Shown: positions 16,394 through 26,267, numbered from the stretch's first letter. The stretch: DNA of 64,000 nucleotides from Palsa-504 sp963847965 (GCA_963847965.1 CAWKCG010000016.1:1-64000), one strand, 5' to 3'. Notes: generated by a model not told the origin, from the letters alone. Numbers and translations are program-made.

Positions 16394-18154
16394 TCAGAAT
16401 CCCCCGAACCCGCCGCTGGCGGTCGGGCTCGGGGTGGGTGACGGCGTGGGTGACGGCGACGCGGCCGGCTGAATGTAGATGACCACGGTCGATTGGGCCG
16501 CCTCCGGGGTGTTGGCCCCGGGATGCTGCTGCCACACGGTGCCAGGCGCGGTTCCGGCCGGTCCGGCCGCCATGATCTGATCCACCTTGAAGCCGTCGTT
16601 CTGCAACTCGGTCACCGCGCTGGCCACGGGCAGGCCGACCACGCTCGGAACGGTAACCCCGCCGGATACGAAGATGGTCACGGTGGATCCCGGGGCCACG
16701 CTGGTGCCGCCCACCGGGCTCTGGTTCACCACCGTCCCTGACGGCTGGGTAGACGTGGCGTCGGTCTGGATTTTGACCTGGAACCCGTCACTCTGCAAGG
16801 CCGACTGGGCGTTGTTCTCCTGCTGGCCTTCCACGTTGGGTACCTTGACCGGGGCCGCGCCCGTGGAAACGTACAGCGTCACGACGGTGTGCGCGGCCAC
16901 GTTGTCGCCCTCGGCCGGGTCAGAGTCGATCACCCGGCCCTTAGCGACGTTGGAGTTGGCCTGGTAGACCACGGACGGGACCAGGTTCGCGCCCTGGAGC
17001 TGGGACTCGGCCATGGCGACCGTCTCGTTGTTCACGAGCGGCACCGACTCGTTCTTGCCCCCGGCCAGCAGGTAGTAGGCCACCCCGATGACGACGGCCA
17101 GGACCAGCACCAGGCCGATGACCCACGGCAGCCACCGGCGTGCCCCGCCGCCCCGCCCGCGCCGGCCGTAGCCCGCGCCGGCGTACTCATAATCCTGCAC
17201 CGGCGGGATCTGCGATGTCCGGCCCGACGCCATCATCGTGTCGGCGCCCATCCGCTGGGTGGACGCGAACAGGTCGGCCCGGGTCGGTGCCGCGGCGGAA
17301 ATAGGCAGGCCGGAGGCGGCGCGCTGCAGGTCGGCACGAAAATCGGCGGCCGTCTGGTACCGGTCAGCAGGCGGTTTGGCCATCGACTTCAGCACGACCG
17401 CATCCGCCCACGGCGGCACGTCCGGATCCACCTGGGACGGCGGGATCGGGTTCTCCCTGACGTGCTGGTAGGCGATCGCGACCGGCGAGTCGCCGGTGAA
17501 CGGGGGCCTGCCGGTGAGCAGCTCGTACAGCAGGCATCCCGCCGAGTAAAGATCGCTGCGGGAGTCCACCCGCTCGCCCCGGGCCTGCTCCGGCGACAGG
17601 TACTGCGCGGTCCCTATCACCTGGGCGGTCTGGGTCATCGTGGCCTGCGCGTCGCTCATCGCGCGGGCGATGCCGAAGTCCATGACCTTGACGTCCCCGT
17701 TGCGGGTCACCATCACGTTGCCCGGCTTGATGTCTCGGTGGACGATGCCGGCCTGGTGGCTGTAGTCAAGGGCGCGCAGCACCCCGTCGATGATCTCGAG
17801 CGATCGGTCCGGCAGCAGCCGGTGGCCCTCTTGCAGCAGGTCGCGCACCGTGCGGCCGTCGACGAACTCCATCACGATGTACGGCACCGGGAGGCCGGTC
17901 GCCATGTCCTCGCCGGTGTCGTAGACCGCCACGATATTCGGATGGTTGAGCGAAGCTGCCGACTGGGCCTCGCGGCGGAACCTGGCCTGGAATATCTGGT
18001 CCCTGGCGAGATCGGCGCGGAGCGTCTTGATCGCCACGATCCGGTCAAGCCGTATGTCGCGCGCCCGGAAGACCTCGGCCATGCCGCCACGCCCGACGAT
18101 GCCGTCGAGTTCGTAGCGGCCGCCGAGGAGCCGGGGCTGAGTCGTGTCTCGCAC
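16394..18154 (-). CDS. pknB: Serine/threonine protein kinase PknB with PASTA domains
   Basis: A 586-residue transmembrane Hanks-type kinase. Kinase domain about 13-280: glycine loop VGRGGMAEV, Lys43 in VAIKTL, catalytic Asp141 in HRDIKPGN, DFG at 159-161, activation segment with TMTQTAQVIGTAQYLSPEQA. A single transmembrane helix spans about 342-364. Three extracellular PASTA domains follow (about 370-434, 437-503, 504-568), then a Ser/Pro/Thr tail. M. tuberculosis PknB has four PASTA domains, so this one is shorter. The extracellular part senses peptidoglycan fragments in known members. It is the last gene of the fhaA-pknB operon. Confidence 0.97.
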   Translation of the reverse strand: MRDTTQPRLLGGRYELDGIVGRGGMAEVFRARDIRLDRIVAIKTLRADLARDQIFQARFRREAQSAASLNHPNIVAVYDTGEDMATGLPVPYIVMEFVDGRTVRDLLQEGHRLLPDRSLEIIDGVLRALDYSHQAGIVHRDIKPGNVMVTRNGDVKVMDFGIARAMSDAQATMTQTAQVIGTAQYLSPEQARGERVDSRSDLYSAGCLLYELLTGRPPFTGDSPVAIAYQHVRENPIPPSQVDPDVPPWADAVVLKSMAKPPADRYQTAADFRADLQRAASGLPISAAAPTRADLFASTQRMGADTMMASGRTSQIPPVQDYEYAGAGYGRRGRGGGARRWLPWVIGLVLVLAVVIGVAYYLLAGGKNESVPLVNNETVAMAESQLQGANLVPSVVYQANSNVAKGRVIDSDPAEGDNVAAHTVVTLYVSTGAAPVKVPNVEGQQENNAQSALQSDGFQVKIQTDATSTQPSGTVVNQSPVGGTSVAPGSTVTIFVSGGVTVPSVVGLPVASAVTELQNDGFKVDQIMAAGPAGTAPGTVWQQHPGANTPEAAQSTVVIYIQPAASPSPTPSPTPSPTASGGFGGF

Positions 18155-18203
18155 TATGCCAAACCACCCTGCGCTTGTGCTGTTTGTCGGACTTTCAGTA
18201 CTT

Positions 18204-19575
18204 CTATGTCGTCGTCGAAGTGTTCGTCGGCGTCGGCGTCGGTGTCGTCAGCGACGGGGAAGGGCTTGCTGTCGGTGAGCTGCTCGCCGACGCGGTCGGG
18301 CTGGCCGACGAGGGCGAAGGCGTCGGGGACGGTGTCGGTTTGGTGGTCTTGGTCGGCTTCGGGCGCCCCGTGGCGGGAGGCGACGTAGCCGGTTGTGTGA
18401 ACACGGTACTAGGTGAAGCTGAGGGTGTGCTGGGACTGGTCGTGACCTGCGAAGGCGTGAGGGTCGCCGAACTCAGCTGGCCTACCGGGTGGCCCCTGTC
18501 CCGGCTGGCGTGATCCCCGATATGCCCGCTGAGGTAGAGGCCCGCCGCGACCGCCAGGGCGCACAGCGTCGCCGTCACGCTCGCCGTCAACACCCGGCGA
18601 TGGCCACCACGGGGGCGCCAGTCTCCGTTTCCCGCGCGTCCTGGATCCAGGTCGTCCCCGCCGGCCAGGGCGGACGACGTTCCGGGCGGCGGGCAGGTCC
18701 CCCCTGGTCAGCCCGAGGTGGTCCGGGGGGCCGGGGGGGCCGCCAAAGGCCAGGGCGTCACGCAGCATGTCGGCGCGGTCGGCGACCACCCGCACGCTGG
18801 CGGGGCGCCGGTCGGGCGTCTTGCCGAGCATGTCGTAGACCAGGTCGGCGACCGGCTGCGGCACGTCGGGCGGCAGGGGCGGCACCGGGGCGTGCTTGTG
18901 CGCGTAGGCGATCGCCAGCGGCTCGTTGGCCCTGAACGGCGCGTGTCCGGCCAGGCACTCGTACGCGACCACGCCGAGCGAGTAGATGTCGGAGGCGGCG
19001 GTCACCGGGGCGCCGGTGGCCTGCTCGGGCGAGACGTACATGGCCGTGCCCATCACCATGCCGGTCTCGGTCAGGTGTGACGCCTGGGCCGCGCGCACCG
19101 CGGTCGCGATCCCGAAGTCCGTGATCTTCGTGACACCGCCCGCGGAAACCAGCAGATTGCCCGGCTTGATGTCGCGGTGCACGATGCCGGCCTGGTGAGC
19201 GGCGTCGAGCGCGCGGGCCGCCTGACTGACGATGTCCAGGGTGGCGTCGGGGGAAAGCCTCCCGGCCCGGGCCAGGATCGCGGAGAGCGGTTCCCCCCTG
19301 ACCAGCTCCATGATCAGGTAGGCGCCGCCGAACTCGGAGGACTCGCCGTAGTCGTACACCCGCGCGATGCCCGGGTGGGACAGGCTCGCCGCGTACCGCG
19401 CCTCGGCGCGGAACCTGGCCAGGAACGCCTCATCACCCGCCCGCCCCGTGGGCAGCAACTTCACCGCGACGGCCCGGTTGAGCAGCTGGTCCTCCCCGCG
19501 CCACACCTCGCCCATGCCGCCGGCCGCGATCCGGTCGGTCAGCCGGTAGCGGCCGGCCAGCAGGTAATCGGTCAC
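18204..19575 (-). pseudogene. pknA: Serine/threonine protein kinase PknA, frameshifted before its membrane segment
   Basis: The kinase domain reads from GTG 19575 (GAGGA upstream, GTGA overlap with pbpA): Lys39 in AVKLL, Asp135 in HRDIKPGN, activation loop TETGMVMGTAMYVSPEQA. In this frame the protein runs on to 18409 with an Arg/Gly-rich shadow. The expected membrane helix (TATLCALAVAAGLYLSG) and Ser/Thr/Pro tail lie in a second frame, ending at 18204. The second frame has a TGA at 18708-18710, so the shift must fall between it and the tail; the six-base run at 18699-18704 fits exactly, since one base fewer joins the frames as TRGTCPPPG. It may be a sequencing error, a true mutation giving a soluble kinase, or programmed slippage. 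Confidence 0.85.
18699..18704. other. pknA: Homopolymer run at the pknA frame break
   Basis: Six Cs on the plus strand (six Gs in the coding strand). Reading five instead of six restores one continuous kinase-helix-tail protein. Nearby runs of six and seven at 18725-18739 cannot be the site, because a shift there would meet the TGA at 18708-18710. Confidence 0.75.
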
Positions 19576-21056
19576 GGTGTCCTCAGGAAAGCCTTTATGA
19601 CCTGGACAGCGATGGGTGCGGCCGCGGTGGCGCCATAACCGCCACCTTGAATTATGACGCCCACGGCGATCTGCGGGTTGCTGAACGGCGCGAAGCAGGT
19701 GAACGCGGCGTCGTTCAGCCCGGTGTTGTTCACGCCGTTCTGCGCGGTGCCGGTCTTGCCCGCGATGACCAGGCCGCCTTCCGCGTTCGAGTTGAAGTTG
19801 TACCCCGTGCCGTCGGGGTTCTGGACCACGGCGAGCATCATCTGTCCCACGTCCCCCGCCACGGAGGCCGAGACCGGCTGGCTCAATATGCTCGGCGTCG
19901 TGGTCTGCACCGTGCTCAGGTCGCTGGCGGTCACCTGCTGGACCAGGTACGGCCGCATCAGCACGCCGCCGTTGGCGATCGCCGCGGCGAACATCGCTTC
20001 CTGCAGCGGGGTAACCGTGTCGCTGAACTGGCCGATGGCCGAGTAGGCGGTCAGGGCCTTGCTCGGCGGTATCGCGTAGTTGCTCGCGGCCACGCCCAGC
20101 GGGATGGTCAGGTTCGGGTTGTTCATGCCGAACTTCTCGGCCATGGCGTTCAGCGCCGCCGGACCGAGATTCTCGCCGATCTGGCCGAAGGTGGTGTCGC
20201 ACGACTGGGCGAACGCCGTGATCAGCGGCGCCTGGCCGCTTCCGTTCCCGCACACCTCGCCGTCGTTGTTGATGAGCACGTGGGTGGTCTGCGGGAGGTT
20301 GAGCATGGTCGGCGAGGCGACGCTGGTCTGCGTCGTGTCGTTCGGATTCTGGGTGAGGAATGCGGAGCTGGTGACGATCTTGAAGGTGGAGCCGGGCGGG
20401 GAGGTTTCCTGCAGGGCGCGGTTCAGCAGCGGCTGGGTGGGGTTCTTGAGGAGCGCCTCGTCGGCCGCGTTGAGCTGGCTGCCGTCGTGGGTGGTCAGGA
20501 CGTTCGGGTTGTAGCTCGGGTAGGAGGCCATGGCGAGGATCGCCCCGGTCTTCGGGTCGATCGCCACCACCGCGCCCGGCTTGCCGAGCGCCGCGAGCGC
20601 GTCGTAGGCCGCGATCTGCGCGCGGGAGTTGATGGTGAGCGTGACGGTGGCGCCCTTGCGCGGCTTGCCGGTCAGCAGGTCGATGAAGTTCCGCACCGTC
20701 AGCGCGGAGCCGCTGCCGGACAGCAGCGAGTTCTCCAGGGCCTCGATGCCAGTCTGGCTGTACAGCGTGTCGTACCCGGTCACGGGGGCGTACACCGGGC
20801 CGTCGGTGTAATACCGCTGGTACTTGATCGCGTCGTTGGGGTCGCTGCTCGCCCTGGACGCCGCGATCGTCACCCCGTCGATGGTCAGGATGCTGCCGCG
20901 CTCGTACTCGTTCTGCGCCGCGTAGAACGCGCGGGAGTTGCCCGGCTCGTTCGCCAGGCTGGCGGCCTCGAAGCCCTGCAGGTAATTGATGTTGATGAGC
21001 AGCAGCACGAACATCACCAAGATGGCGATCGATATCCGGCGCAGCGCGCGGTTCAC
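19572..21056 (-). CDS. pbpA: Penicillin-binding protein PbpA (class B transpeptidase)
   Basis: A 494-residue class B PBP. The N-terminus is a membrane anchor (ISIAILVMFVLLLININYL). A dimerisation region is followed by the transpeptidase domain with the active-site STFK (near 222), SCD (near 287) in place of the usual SxN, and KTGTAQ (near 431). It cross-links peptidoglycan in the periplasm together with the SEDS protein RodA encoded just upstream. GTG 21056 overlaps the rodA stop by 4 bases, and its own stop overlaps the pknA start by 4, so translation is coupled through the operon. Confidence 0.97.
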   Translation of the reverse strand: MNRALRRISIAILVMFVLLLININYLQGFEAASLANEPGNSRAFYAAQNEYERGSILTIDGVTIAASRASSDPNDAIKYQRYYTDGPVYAPVTGYDTLYSQTGIEALENSLLSGSGSALTVRNFIDLLTGKPRKGATVTLTINSRAQIAAYDALAALGKPGAVVAIDPKTGAILAMASYPSYNPNVLTTHDGSQLNAADEALLKNPTQPLLNRALQETSPPGSTFKIVTSSAFLTQNPNDTTQTSVASPTMLNLPQTTHVLINNDGEVCGNGSGQAPLITAFAQSCDTTFGQIGENLGPAALNAMAEKFGMNNPNLTIPLGVAASNYAIPPSKALTAYSAIGQFSDTVTPLQEAMFAAAIANGGVLMRPYLVQQVTASDLSTVQTTTPSILSQPVSASVAGDVGQMMLAVVQNPDGTGYNFNSNAEGGLVIAGKTGTAQNGVNNTGLNDAAFTCFAPFSNPQIAVGVIIQGGGYGATAAAPIAVQVIKAFLRTP

Positions 21057-22474
21057 CTGACCGTCACCACCTGCGTCAGCCCCTCATCCTGGATCGGCCG
21101 CGGCGGCGGGCGGCGGGCCGTGTCACTCAGGCGGACCAGCAGGGCGATCAGGATCCAGCTCGCCACCAGCGAGGATCCCCCCTGGGACAGGAACGGGGTG
21201 GTGATCCCGGTGAGCGGGATGAGCCTGGACACGCCGCCGACGATCACGAAGACCTGCAGCGCGAGCATGAACGAGAGGCCGCCGGCCAGCAGCTTGGAGA
21301 ACGGGTCCTTGACCATGACCGCGGTCCGCATCCCGCGCTGCACGATCAGCCCGTAGATCAGCAGGATGGCCATCAGCCCGCACAGCCCAAGTTCTTCGCC
21401 GAACGCGGTGACGACGAAGTCGCTCTGGACCAGCGGGGTGATGTAGGGTTGGCCGCCGCCGAGGCCCTTGCCGAGCAGGCCGCCGCTGGCCATCCCGTAC
21501 AGGCCCTGGTCCGGCTGGTAGGCGATGGTGCTGGGGTTCGTCCCGCTGAACGGGTGCAGCCAGACGGTGAACCGTTCGCCGACGTGGCTGAACAGCTTGC
21601 TGGCCGCGAACGCGCCCGCCACGAACATGATGAACCCGAGCAGCAGCCAGGACGTCCGGGACGTCGCGATGTACAGCATCGCGACGAACAGGCCCATGAA
21701 CACCGCGCTGGTCCCCACGTCGCTCTCGAAGACCAGCAGCATCAGGCTGGCCACCCAGATGGCCAGGATCGGCCCGAGGTCGCGGGCCCGCGGCAGGTCG
21801 ATGCCGAGCACCCAGCGGCCGGCCAGGGCCAGCACATCCCGCTTGGCGACCAGGTAGCCGGCGAACGAGACGGCCAGCGCCAGCTTGGCGAACTCCTCCG
21901 GCTGGATCGTGAACGTGCCGAGCCGGATCTGGATCTTGGCGCCGTAAACCTCGCTGATCCCGGCGGGCAGCAGCGCGGGCAGCGCCAGGAGCAGCAGCCC
22001 GAGGGCGCCGAGGGTGTAGGTGTAGCGCTGCAGGACCCGCGGCTCGCGGATGAGGATCAAGACCGCGACGAAGCACCCGACGCCGATGGCGGTGTAGAGA
22101 ATCTGGATACCTGTCGCGGCCGGGGTCAGCGGAGCGCTGAGCAGGTTTCCCTGCGCCGCCAGCCGGTACGTCATCACGACGCCGAGGCCGTTCAGGATGG
22201 CGGCGAGCGGAAGCAGCAGCGGGTCGGCCCACGGGGCGAACCTGCGCACGGCCAGGTGACCGGCGAGCATGATGACGACGAGCGCGACCAGGTATTCCGC
22301 CATCGAGGCCGCCAGCCTGCCCTTCAGGCTGTAGCCCACGTTCGCGAAGGCGAAGGCCACCAGCGCGAAGCCGAAGACGAGCATGATCAGCTCGGCGCCC
22401 CGCCTGCCCGGCGCCACCGGCACCAGCGGGTTGTCCGGATCAACCGCCGGCGTGGGAGCGGTGATGCTGCTCAT
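21053..22474 (-). CDS. rodA: SEDS-family peptidoglycan glycosyltransferase (RodA/FtsW)
   Basis: A 473-residue protein with about 10-12 membrane helices and the SEDS signatures QPEEFAKLALAVSFAGYL, FESDVGTSAVFMGLF and PLTGITTPFLSQGGSS. SEDS proteins polymerise lipid II into glycan strands and pair with a class B PBP, here PbpA directly downstream. The N-terminal 30 residues are proline-rich and cytoplasmic. It follows pstP after 45 bases, the only gap of note in this operon apart from fhaB-fhaA. Confidence 0.96.
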   Translation of the reverse strand: MSSITAPTPAVDPDNPLVPVAPGRRGAELIMLVFGFALVAFAFANVGYSLKGRLAASMAEYLVALVVIMLAGHLAVRRFAPWADPLLLPLAAILNGLGVVMTYRLAAQGNLLSAPLTPAATGIQILYTAIGVGCFVAVLILIREPRVLQRYTYTLGALGLLLLALPALLPAGISEVYGAKIQIRLGTFTIQPEEFAKLALAVSFAGYLVAKRDVLALAGRWVLGIDLPRARDLGPILAIWVASLMLLVFESDVGTSAVFMGLFVAMLYIATSRTSWLLLGFIMFVAGAFAASKLFSHVGERFTVWLHPFSGTNPSTIAYQPDQGLYGMASGGLLGKGLGGGQPYITPLVQSDFVVTAFGEELGLCGLMAILLIYGLIVQRGMRTAVMVKDPFSKLLAGGLSFMLALQVFVIVGGVSRLIPLTGITTPFLSQGGSSLVASWILIALLVRLSDTARRPPPRPIQDEGLTQVVTVR

Positions 22475-22519
22475 CGGGGCCGCGCGGGGTCTGGACGGTT
22501 GGTCATAGGGCCGTGCCCG

Positions 22520-24064
22520 TCATCCAGAGTGCCCGGCGGCGGTCGTGGTCAGCGCGCTGGGCGCGATGCCGAACGCCTGCGCTGGCTGGCACGTGGAACC
22601 CGGGGCCTGCGGCTGCGGGCCCGGCCCGGGGATGTCCTTGATGTCTTTGATCGGCTCGTGCGACGCGCGGGCATGGGCCAGCTCAGTCTGGTACTTGTCG
22701 TCCCTGGTGACCCAGGCGGCCAGCGCGCGGTACTGGCTGTCGCACTGGTCGACGGCGGTGCGGATGGTGGCCACGGCCTGCTGGACGTGGGACAGGCTGC
22801 CCATGGTGTAGGCCGACGTCACGGTCTGCTGGTAGTTCGTGGGCACCTGGGCGAGCGGGATCCCGGTCGGCTGGTATACGCGGGACAGGGTGATCCACAA
22901 GACCTTGGTGGGGCTGGGGATGCCGCGGTAGATGACGACCTGCCCATTGCTGTCGGCGAGGTAGTACTGCCCCTGGGTCGACTGCACGGCGATGTAGCCG
23001 CCGCCGCCGACCACCGCCACGAGCACGATCAGCGCGGCCGTCACGATCGGCCAGCGCCGGCGCGGCCGGGAGCGCCTGGGCTGCGCGCGGTGGCTGCGCC
23101 GGGCCCGGGCGGTCCCCGGGGCCGTGCCGTTCTCGGTCGCCACCGGCAGCGGGAAGGTCCCGGAGAGCCCTGGGTCCAGGCCGTCATCGACGATGAAGAT
23201 CTGCGTGCCGGTCCGAGGCGGACGCAGGTGGTCCTCGTCGGGCTCGAATGTGCCGAACGGGTCCTCGCCGTCGGCGCCCAGCCGCAGGCTCGCGGCGGCG
23301 CCGGCGAGCAGCGGAGAACTCGGCAGCGGCAGCCGGTTGGTGGCCGTGTCCACGACGTCGGCCACGATGCAGGTGATGTTGTCCGGGCCGCCGCCGGCGA
23401 TCGCGAGCTCGATCAGCTCGCGGGTGGCGGCGTCAGGATCATCCACCGCCTCCAGCGTGTCGCGCAAGATCTCGTCGCTGACCACGCCGGACAGCCCGTC
23501 CGAGCAGATCAGGTACCGGTCACCGGGCCCGGCGTCATGCACGGATATATCGGCCTCGGCCGGCGACCGGCCGTCCAGGGCCCGCAGCAGCAGCGAGCGC
23601 TGCGGGTGGGTGGAGACGTCCGCGGCGCTGATCCGGCCCTCGTCGACCAGCGACTGGACCAGCGTGTGGTCTTTGGTGATCTGGTAGAGCTCGCCCGCCC
23701 GGAGCAGGTACCCCCGCGAATCCCCGATGTGGCACACCGCCGCGTGACCGTCGGACCATAGCAGCGCGGTCAGCGTGGTGCCCATGCCCTCGATGGCCGG
23801 ATTGGCGATGATCCGCTCCTGCAGCCGGGCATTGGCGGCAACCACCGCCAGTTCCAGGGCCTTGACCATGTCGCCGGGCGGCTGCTCAGCGTCAAGCTCC
23901 GCCATGGAAGCGATGGTCAGGGAGCTGGCCACCTCGCCGGCCGCGTGGCCGCCCATCCCGTCAGCCACTGCGAGCAGGCGCGGCCCCGCGTACGCCGAGT
24001 CCTCGTTACCCTCACGGAGGAGGCCGACGTCGGAGCGTATCGCGTAGCGGAGTACAAGTGTCAT
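22520..24064 (-). CDS. pstP: PP2C-family protein phosphatase PstP
   Basis: A 514-residue Ser/Thr phosphatase that reverses PknA/PknB signalling in known actinobacteria. The PP2C domain (about 1-240) has REGNEDS, the metal-binding DGMGGHAAGE (35-44), GTTLTALL, HIGDSRGYLL, SDGLSGVV and GGPDNIT. A basic linker (RRSHRAQPRRSRPRRRW) leads to one transmembrane helix near 345, and a 150-residue extracellular part follows. Start and stop positions give 4-base overlaps with fhaB upstream. Confidence 0.96.
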   Translation of the reverse strand: MTLVLRYAIRSDVGLLREGNEDSAYAGPRLLAVADGMGGHAAGEVASSLTIASMAELDAEQPPGDMVKALELAVVAANARLQERIIANPAIEGMGTTLTALLWSDGHAAVCHIGDSRGYLLRAGELYQITKDHTLVQSLVDEGRISAADVSTHPQRSLLLRALDGRSPAEADISVHDAGPGDRYLICSDGLSGVVSDEILRDTLEAVDDPDAATRELIELAIAGGGPDNITCIVADVVDTATNRLPLPSSPLLAGAAASLRLGADGEDPFGTFEPDEDHLRPPRTGTQIFIVDDGLDPGLSGTFPLPVATENGTAPGTARARRSHRAQPRRSRPRRRWPIVTAALIVLVAVVGGGGYIAVQSTQGQYYLADSNGQVVIYRGIPSPTKVLWITLSRVYQPTGIPLAQVPTNYQQTVTSAYTMGSLSHVQQAVATIRTAVDQCDSQYRALAAWVTRDDKYQTELAHARASHEPIKDIKDIPGPGPQPQAPGSTCQPAQAFGIAPSALTTTAAGHSG

Positions 24065-24555
24065 CTGCGCAGTTCCAGAACGGTCTTTCCGATGCGGATC
24101 GGCACTCCAAGCGGAACGGGCGTGGGCCTCGTCACCTTCTGCCGGTCCAGGTAGGTGCCGTTAGTCGAGCCGAGATCCTCGACGATCCACTGACCGTCCT
24201 GCGGGAAAATCCTGGCATGTCGGCTTGAAGCGTAGTCGTCGTTGAGCACGAGTGTGGCATCATTCGCGCGCCCCAGCGTGATCTGCTGCTGAGCGAGATC
24301 CAGGCTGGTGCCTTTGAGCGCGCCGGCCGTCACGACCAGGATGCGCGGCGAGCCCCGGCCCGCGCGTTGCGGCCTGGCCGGGTGGGTCTGGCGCGCCGGC
24401 CGGAGATTCTGGGCCTGGCGAGCGCGTGCGCGCCGGGATCCCGTGGCCGGGCCGCCGAGCAGGTCCGTGCGCACCACGCCGATGGCCGCTATCACGAACA
24501 GCCACAGCGCCGCCAGGAAGGCAACCCTGATGATCGTGAGGGAAAGTGCGCTCAT
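24061..24555 (-). CDS. fhaB: FHA-domain protein FhaB (FipA-like)
   Basis: A 164-residue protein with an N-terminal transmembrane helix (about 7-27), a basic linker and a C-terminal FHA domain (about 80-160) showing LGRAND, SSRHARI and STNGTYLD, the phosphothreonine-binding residues. Homologues are PknA/PknB targets and link phosphorylation to division and wall synthesis. The gene overlaps pstP by 4 bases and follows fhaA after 21. Confidence 0.95.
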   Translation of the reverse strand: MSALSLTIIRVAFLAALWLFVIAAIGVVRTDLLGGPATGSRRARARQAQNLRPARQTHPARPQRAGRGSPRILVVTAGALKGTSLDLAQQQITLGRANDATLVLNDDYASSRHARIFPQDGQWIVEDLGSTNGTYLDRQKVTRPTPVPLGVPIRIGKTVLELRR

Positions 24556-24576
24556 CTGCGGCTACGCCCCTGGACC

Positions 24577-25386
24577 TTAATAGCTGCTGCCTGAGTACCC
24601 ACTGCCCTGGCCATCCTGGTTGGTCGGCGGGTCCTGATGGAAGATGAGCGTGGTCCGGCCCAGCGAGATGCGGGTGCCGTCGCTGAGCGTGACCCGCCTG
24701 ACCGGCTGGCCGTTGACGAAGGTGCCGTTGGTAGAGCCCAGATCCACCAGGACTACCTGGTCATTCTCCACCCGCAGCTCCGCGTGGTGCCGTGACACGC
24801 CCGGGTCCACTAGGCGCAGGTCGCAGTCCGTTCCCCGGCCGAGCAGGGTCACCGGCGTCTGCAGCTGGTAGATGTGCTGAGCGCCGTCACCGTCGGGACG
24901 ACCCGGGGTTCCGGGAGTTGAGACAAGCAGCCGCGGTCGGCCGGGGAATCCACGTCCCGGGGTACGCGGCAGGTCGCTGGCCGGAAGCCTGATCTCGCCG
25001 CCCTCGATCGTCGAGCCGCGGATGACGCCCGACCTGATCCTGAAGGTGCCGGTCACCATGTCCGGAACGCCCTCGAACCGCATCCGCACCGGGCCGACGA
25101 AAGAGTAACCCTGTTCCTTGGCGTAGTCCCTGGCCAGGTTGGCCAGCTCGACGCCCAGGGTTTCGGCGTACACGTCGAGGCGGGCATGGTCGCTTTCTGC
25201 GAGTTCGACGACGAAGTCATTCGGCACCAAGGTGCGACCCTTCGCCACAATGGCGGCGCGCTCATCCATTTCCCGCTGCACCGCGCTGGCCACCTCGACC
25301 GGCTGCAGTTCGGATCTGAAGGCGCGCGCGAAGGCACCCTCTACCATTCCTTCAAGCCGGCGCTCGAAGCGCTGCAGAACTCCCAA
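24577..25386 (-). CDS. fhaA: FHA-domain protein FhaA (DUF3662 plus FHA)
   Basis: A 269-residue cytoplasmic protein. Residues 1-115 form the DUF3662 domain (GVLQRFERRLEGMVEGAFA, VQREMDERAAIV, VPNDFVVEL); a Gly/Pro linker leads to a FHA domain (about 175-255) with LLGRGTDCDL, VSRHHAEL and STNGTFVNG. The start is an uncommon TTG at 25386, supported by GGAGGTGA 4 bases upstream and by the conserved N-terminal sequence. First gene of the seven-gene operon; its promoter must lie in 25387-25471. Confidence 0.95.
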   Translation of the reverse strand: MGVLQRFERRLEGMVEGAFARAFRSELQPVEVASAVQREMDERAAIVAKGRTLVPNDFVVELAESDHARLDVYAETLGVELANLARDYAKEQGYSFVGPVRMRFEGVPDMVTGTFRIRSGVIRGSTIEGGEIRLPASDLPRTPGRGFPGRPRLLVSTPGTPGRPDGDGAQHIYQLQTPVTLLGRGTDCDLRLVDPGVSRHHAELRVENDQVVLVDLGSTNGTFVNGQPVRRVTLSDGTRISLGRTTLIFHQDPPTNQDGQGSGYSGSSY

Positions 25387-25471
25387 CGTGTCACCTCCCT
25401 TCCCGTCCCATCCCCCGATGGTATCCGGGGCGCAGGAGCGCTCGCGGTCGTGCTAACCTACTCGTTGCCCC

Positions 25472-25554
25472 GGGCGGGTGGCGGAACGGCAGACGCGCAC
25501 GGTTCAGGTCCGTGTGTCCGAAAGGACGTGAGGGTTCAAATCCCTCCTCGCCCA
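25472..25554 (+). tRNA. tRNA-Leu(CAG)
   Basis: Full cloverleaf with long variable arm. Acceptor GGGCGGG (25472-25478) pairs with CTCGCCC (25547-25553), discriminator A. The anticodon stem CACGG/CCGTG encloses loop TTCAGGT with anticodon CAG at 25505-25507. The T arm reads GAGGGTTCAAATCCCTC. CCA is not encoded. Confidence 0.96.
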
Positions 25555-25576
25555 CTATTACCTTTTATGCACTCGT

Positions 25577-26143
25577 TTATTCACCGTGTCCCGGATGTAA
25601 GGGCACGACTATGACCGGGCAGCGGGCGTGGCGGGCCAGCCACCCGGCAACCGAGCCCACCACCCGGTGCCAGATGCGCGTCGGCGCTCCGATCACGAGC
25701 GCGTCGGCACTGAATTCCTCGGCGGCCGCGGCGAGTTCCCTGGCCGGGCTGCCCCTCCGGGTACGGACGTGGACATCTACCTCGGCGTGCCCGGTCACCT
25801 GGTCGAGTTCGTTGAGCAGCCACCGCTCCAGCGCTTCGGCATCGCGCGGCACGCCCACCACCTGCCCGGTCAGCGGCTCGCAGTAGATCCCTGACGAGCA
25901 CACGTACACGACGAGCAGGGGCCTGCCGAGACGGCGGGAGAGGCCGGCCGCGTACGCCAGGGCGTTGCGGCTTGACGCCGAACCGTCGTACCCGGCGATC
26001 ACCGGGTGCTGCAGCCTGAGCGCGGGCACCGCCGGCCCGGTCAGGGGAGCGGGCTCGGGGGTCCTGGGATCCGGTCGGCCATGCCGGTCCGGCTGGCCCG
26101 GTTCTGGCTGGCCCGGTGACGGGCTCGACTCTGCCTGATCCAT
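25577..26143 (-). CDS. Universal stress protein (UspA domain)
   Basis: A 188-residue protein. After a 35-residue proline-rich, low-complexity lead comes one Usp domain: HPVIAGYDGSASSRNALAYAAGLS at its start and, near the end, ADALVIGAPTRIWHRVVGSVAGWLARHARCPVIVV. The typical G-2x-G-9x-G(S/T) ATP-binding pattern reads GAPTRIWHRVVGSVA and is imperfect. ATG 26143 is preferred over the in-frame TTG at 26176. Downstream of tRNA-Leu and convergent with it. Confidence 0.85.
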   Translation of the reverse strand: MDQAESSPSPGQPEPGQPDRHGRPDPRTPEPAPLTGPAVPALRLQHPVIAGYDGSASSRNALAYAAGLSRRLGRPLLVVYVCSSGIYCEPLTGQVVGVPRDAEALERWLLNELDQVTGHAEVDVHVRTRRGSPARELAAAAEEFSADALVIGAPTRIWHRVVGSVAGWLARHARCPVIVVPLHPGHGE

Positions 26144-26267
26144 ACTCCGCGTCCTAGCGGAAGACCGTTTCCCCAACCGTCATACCGTGATGGATGCCCC
26201 GGATGGGCGGCCTTATTCGTATTTGGAGAGCACTATAGATCAGCGCAGGCCCGTATGGTGGCTACTC

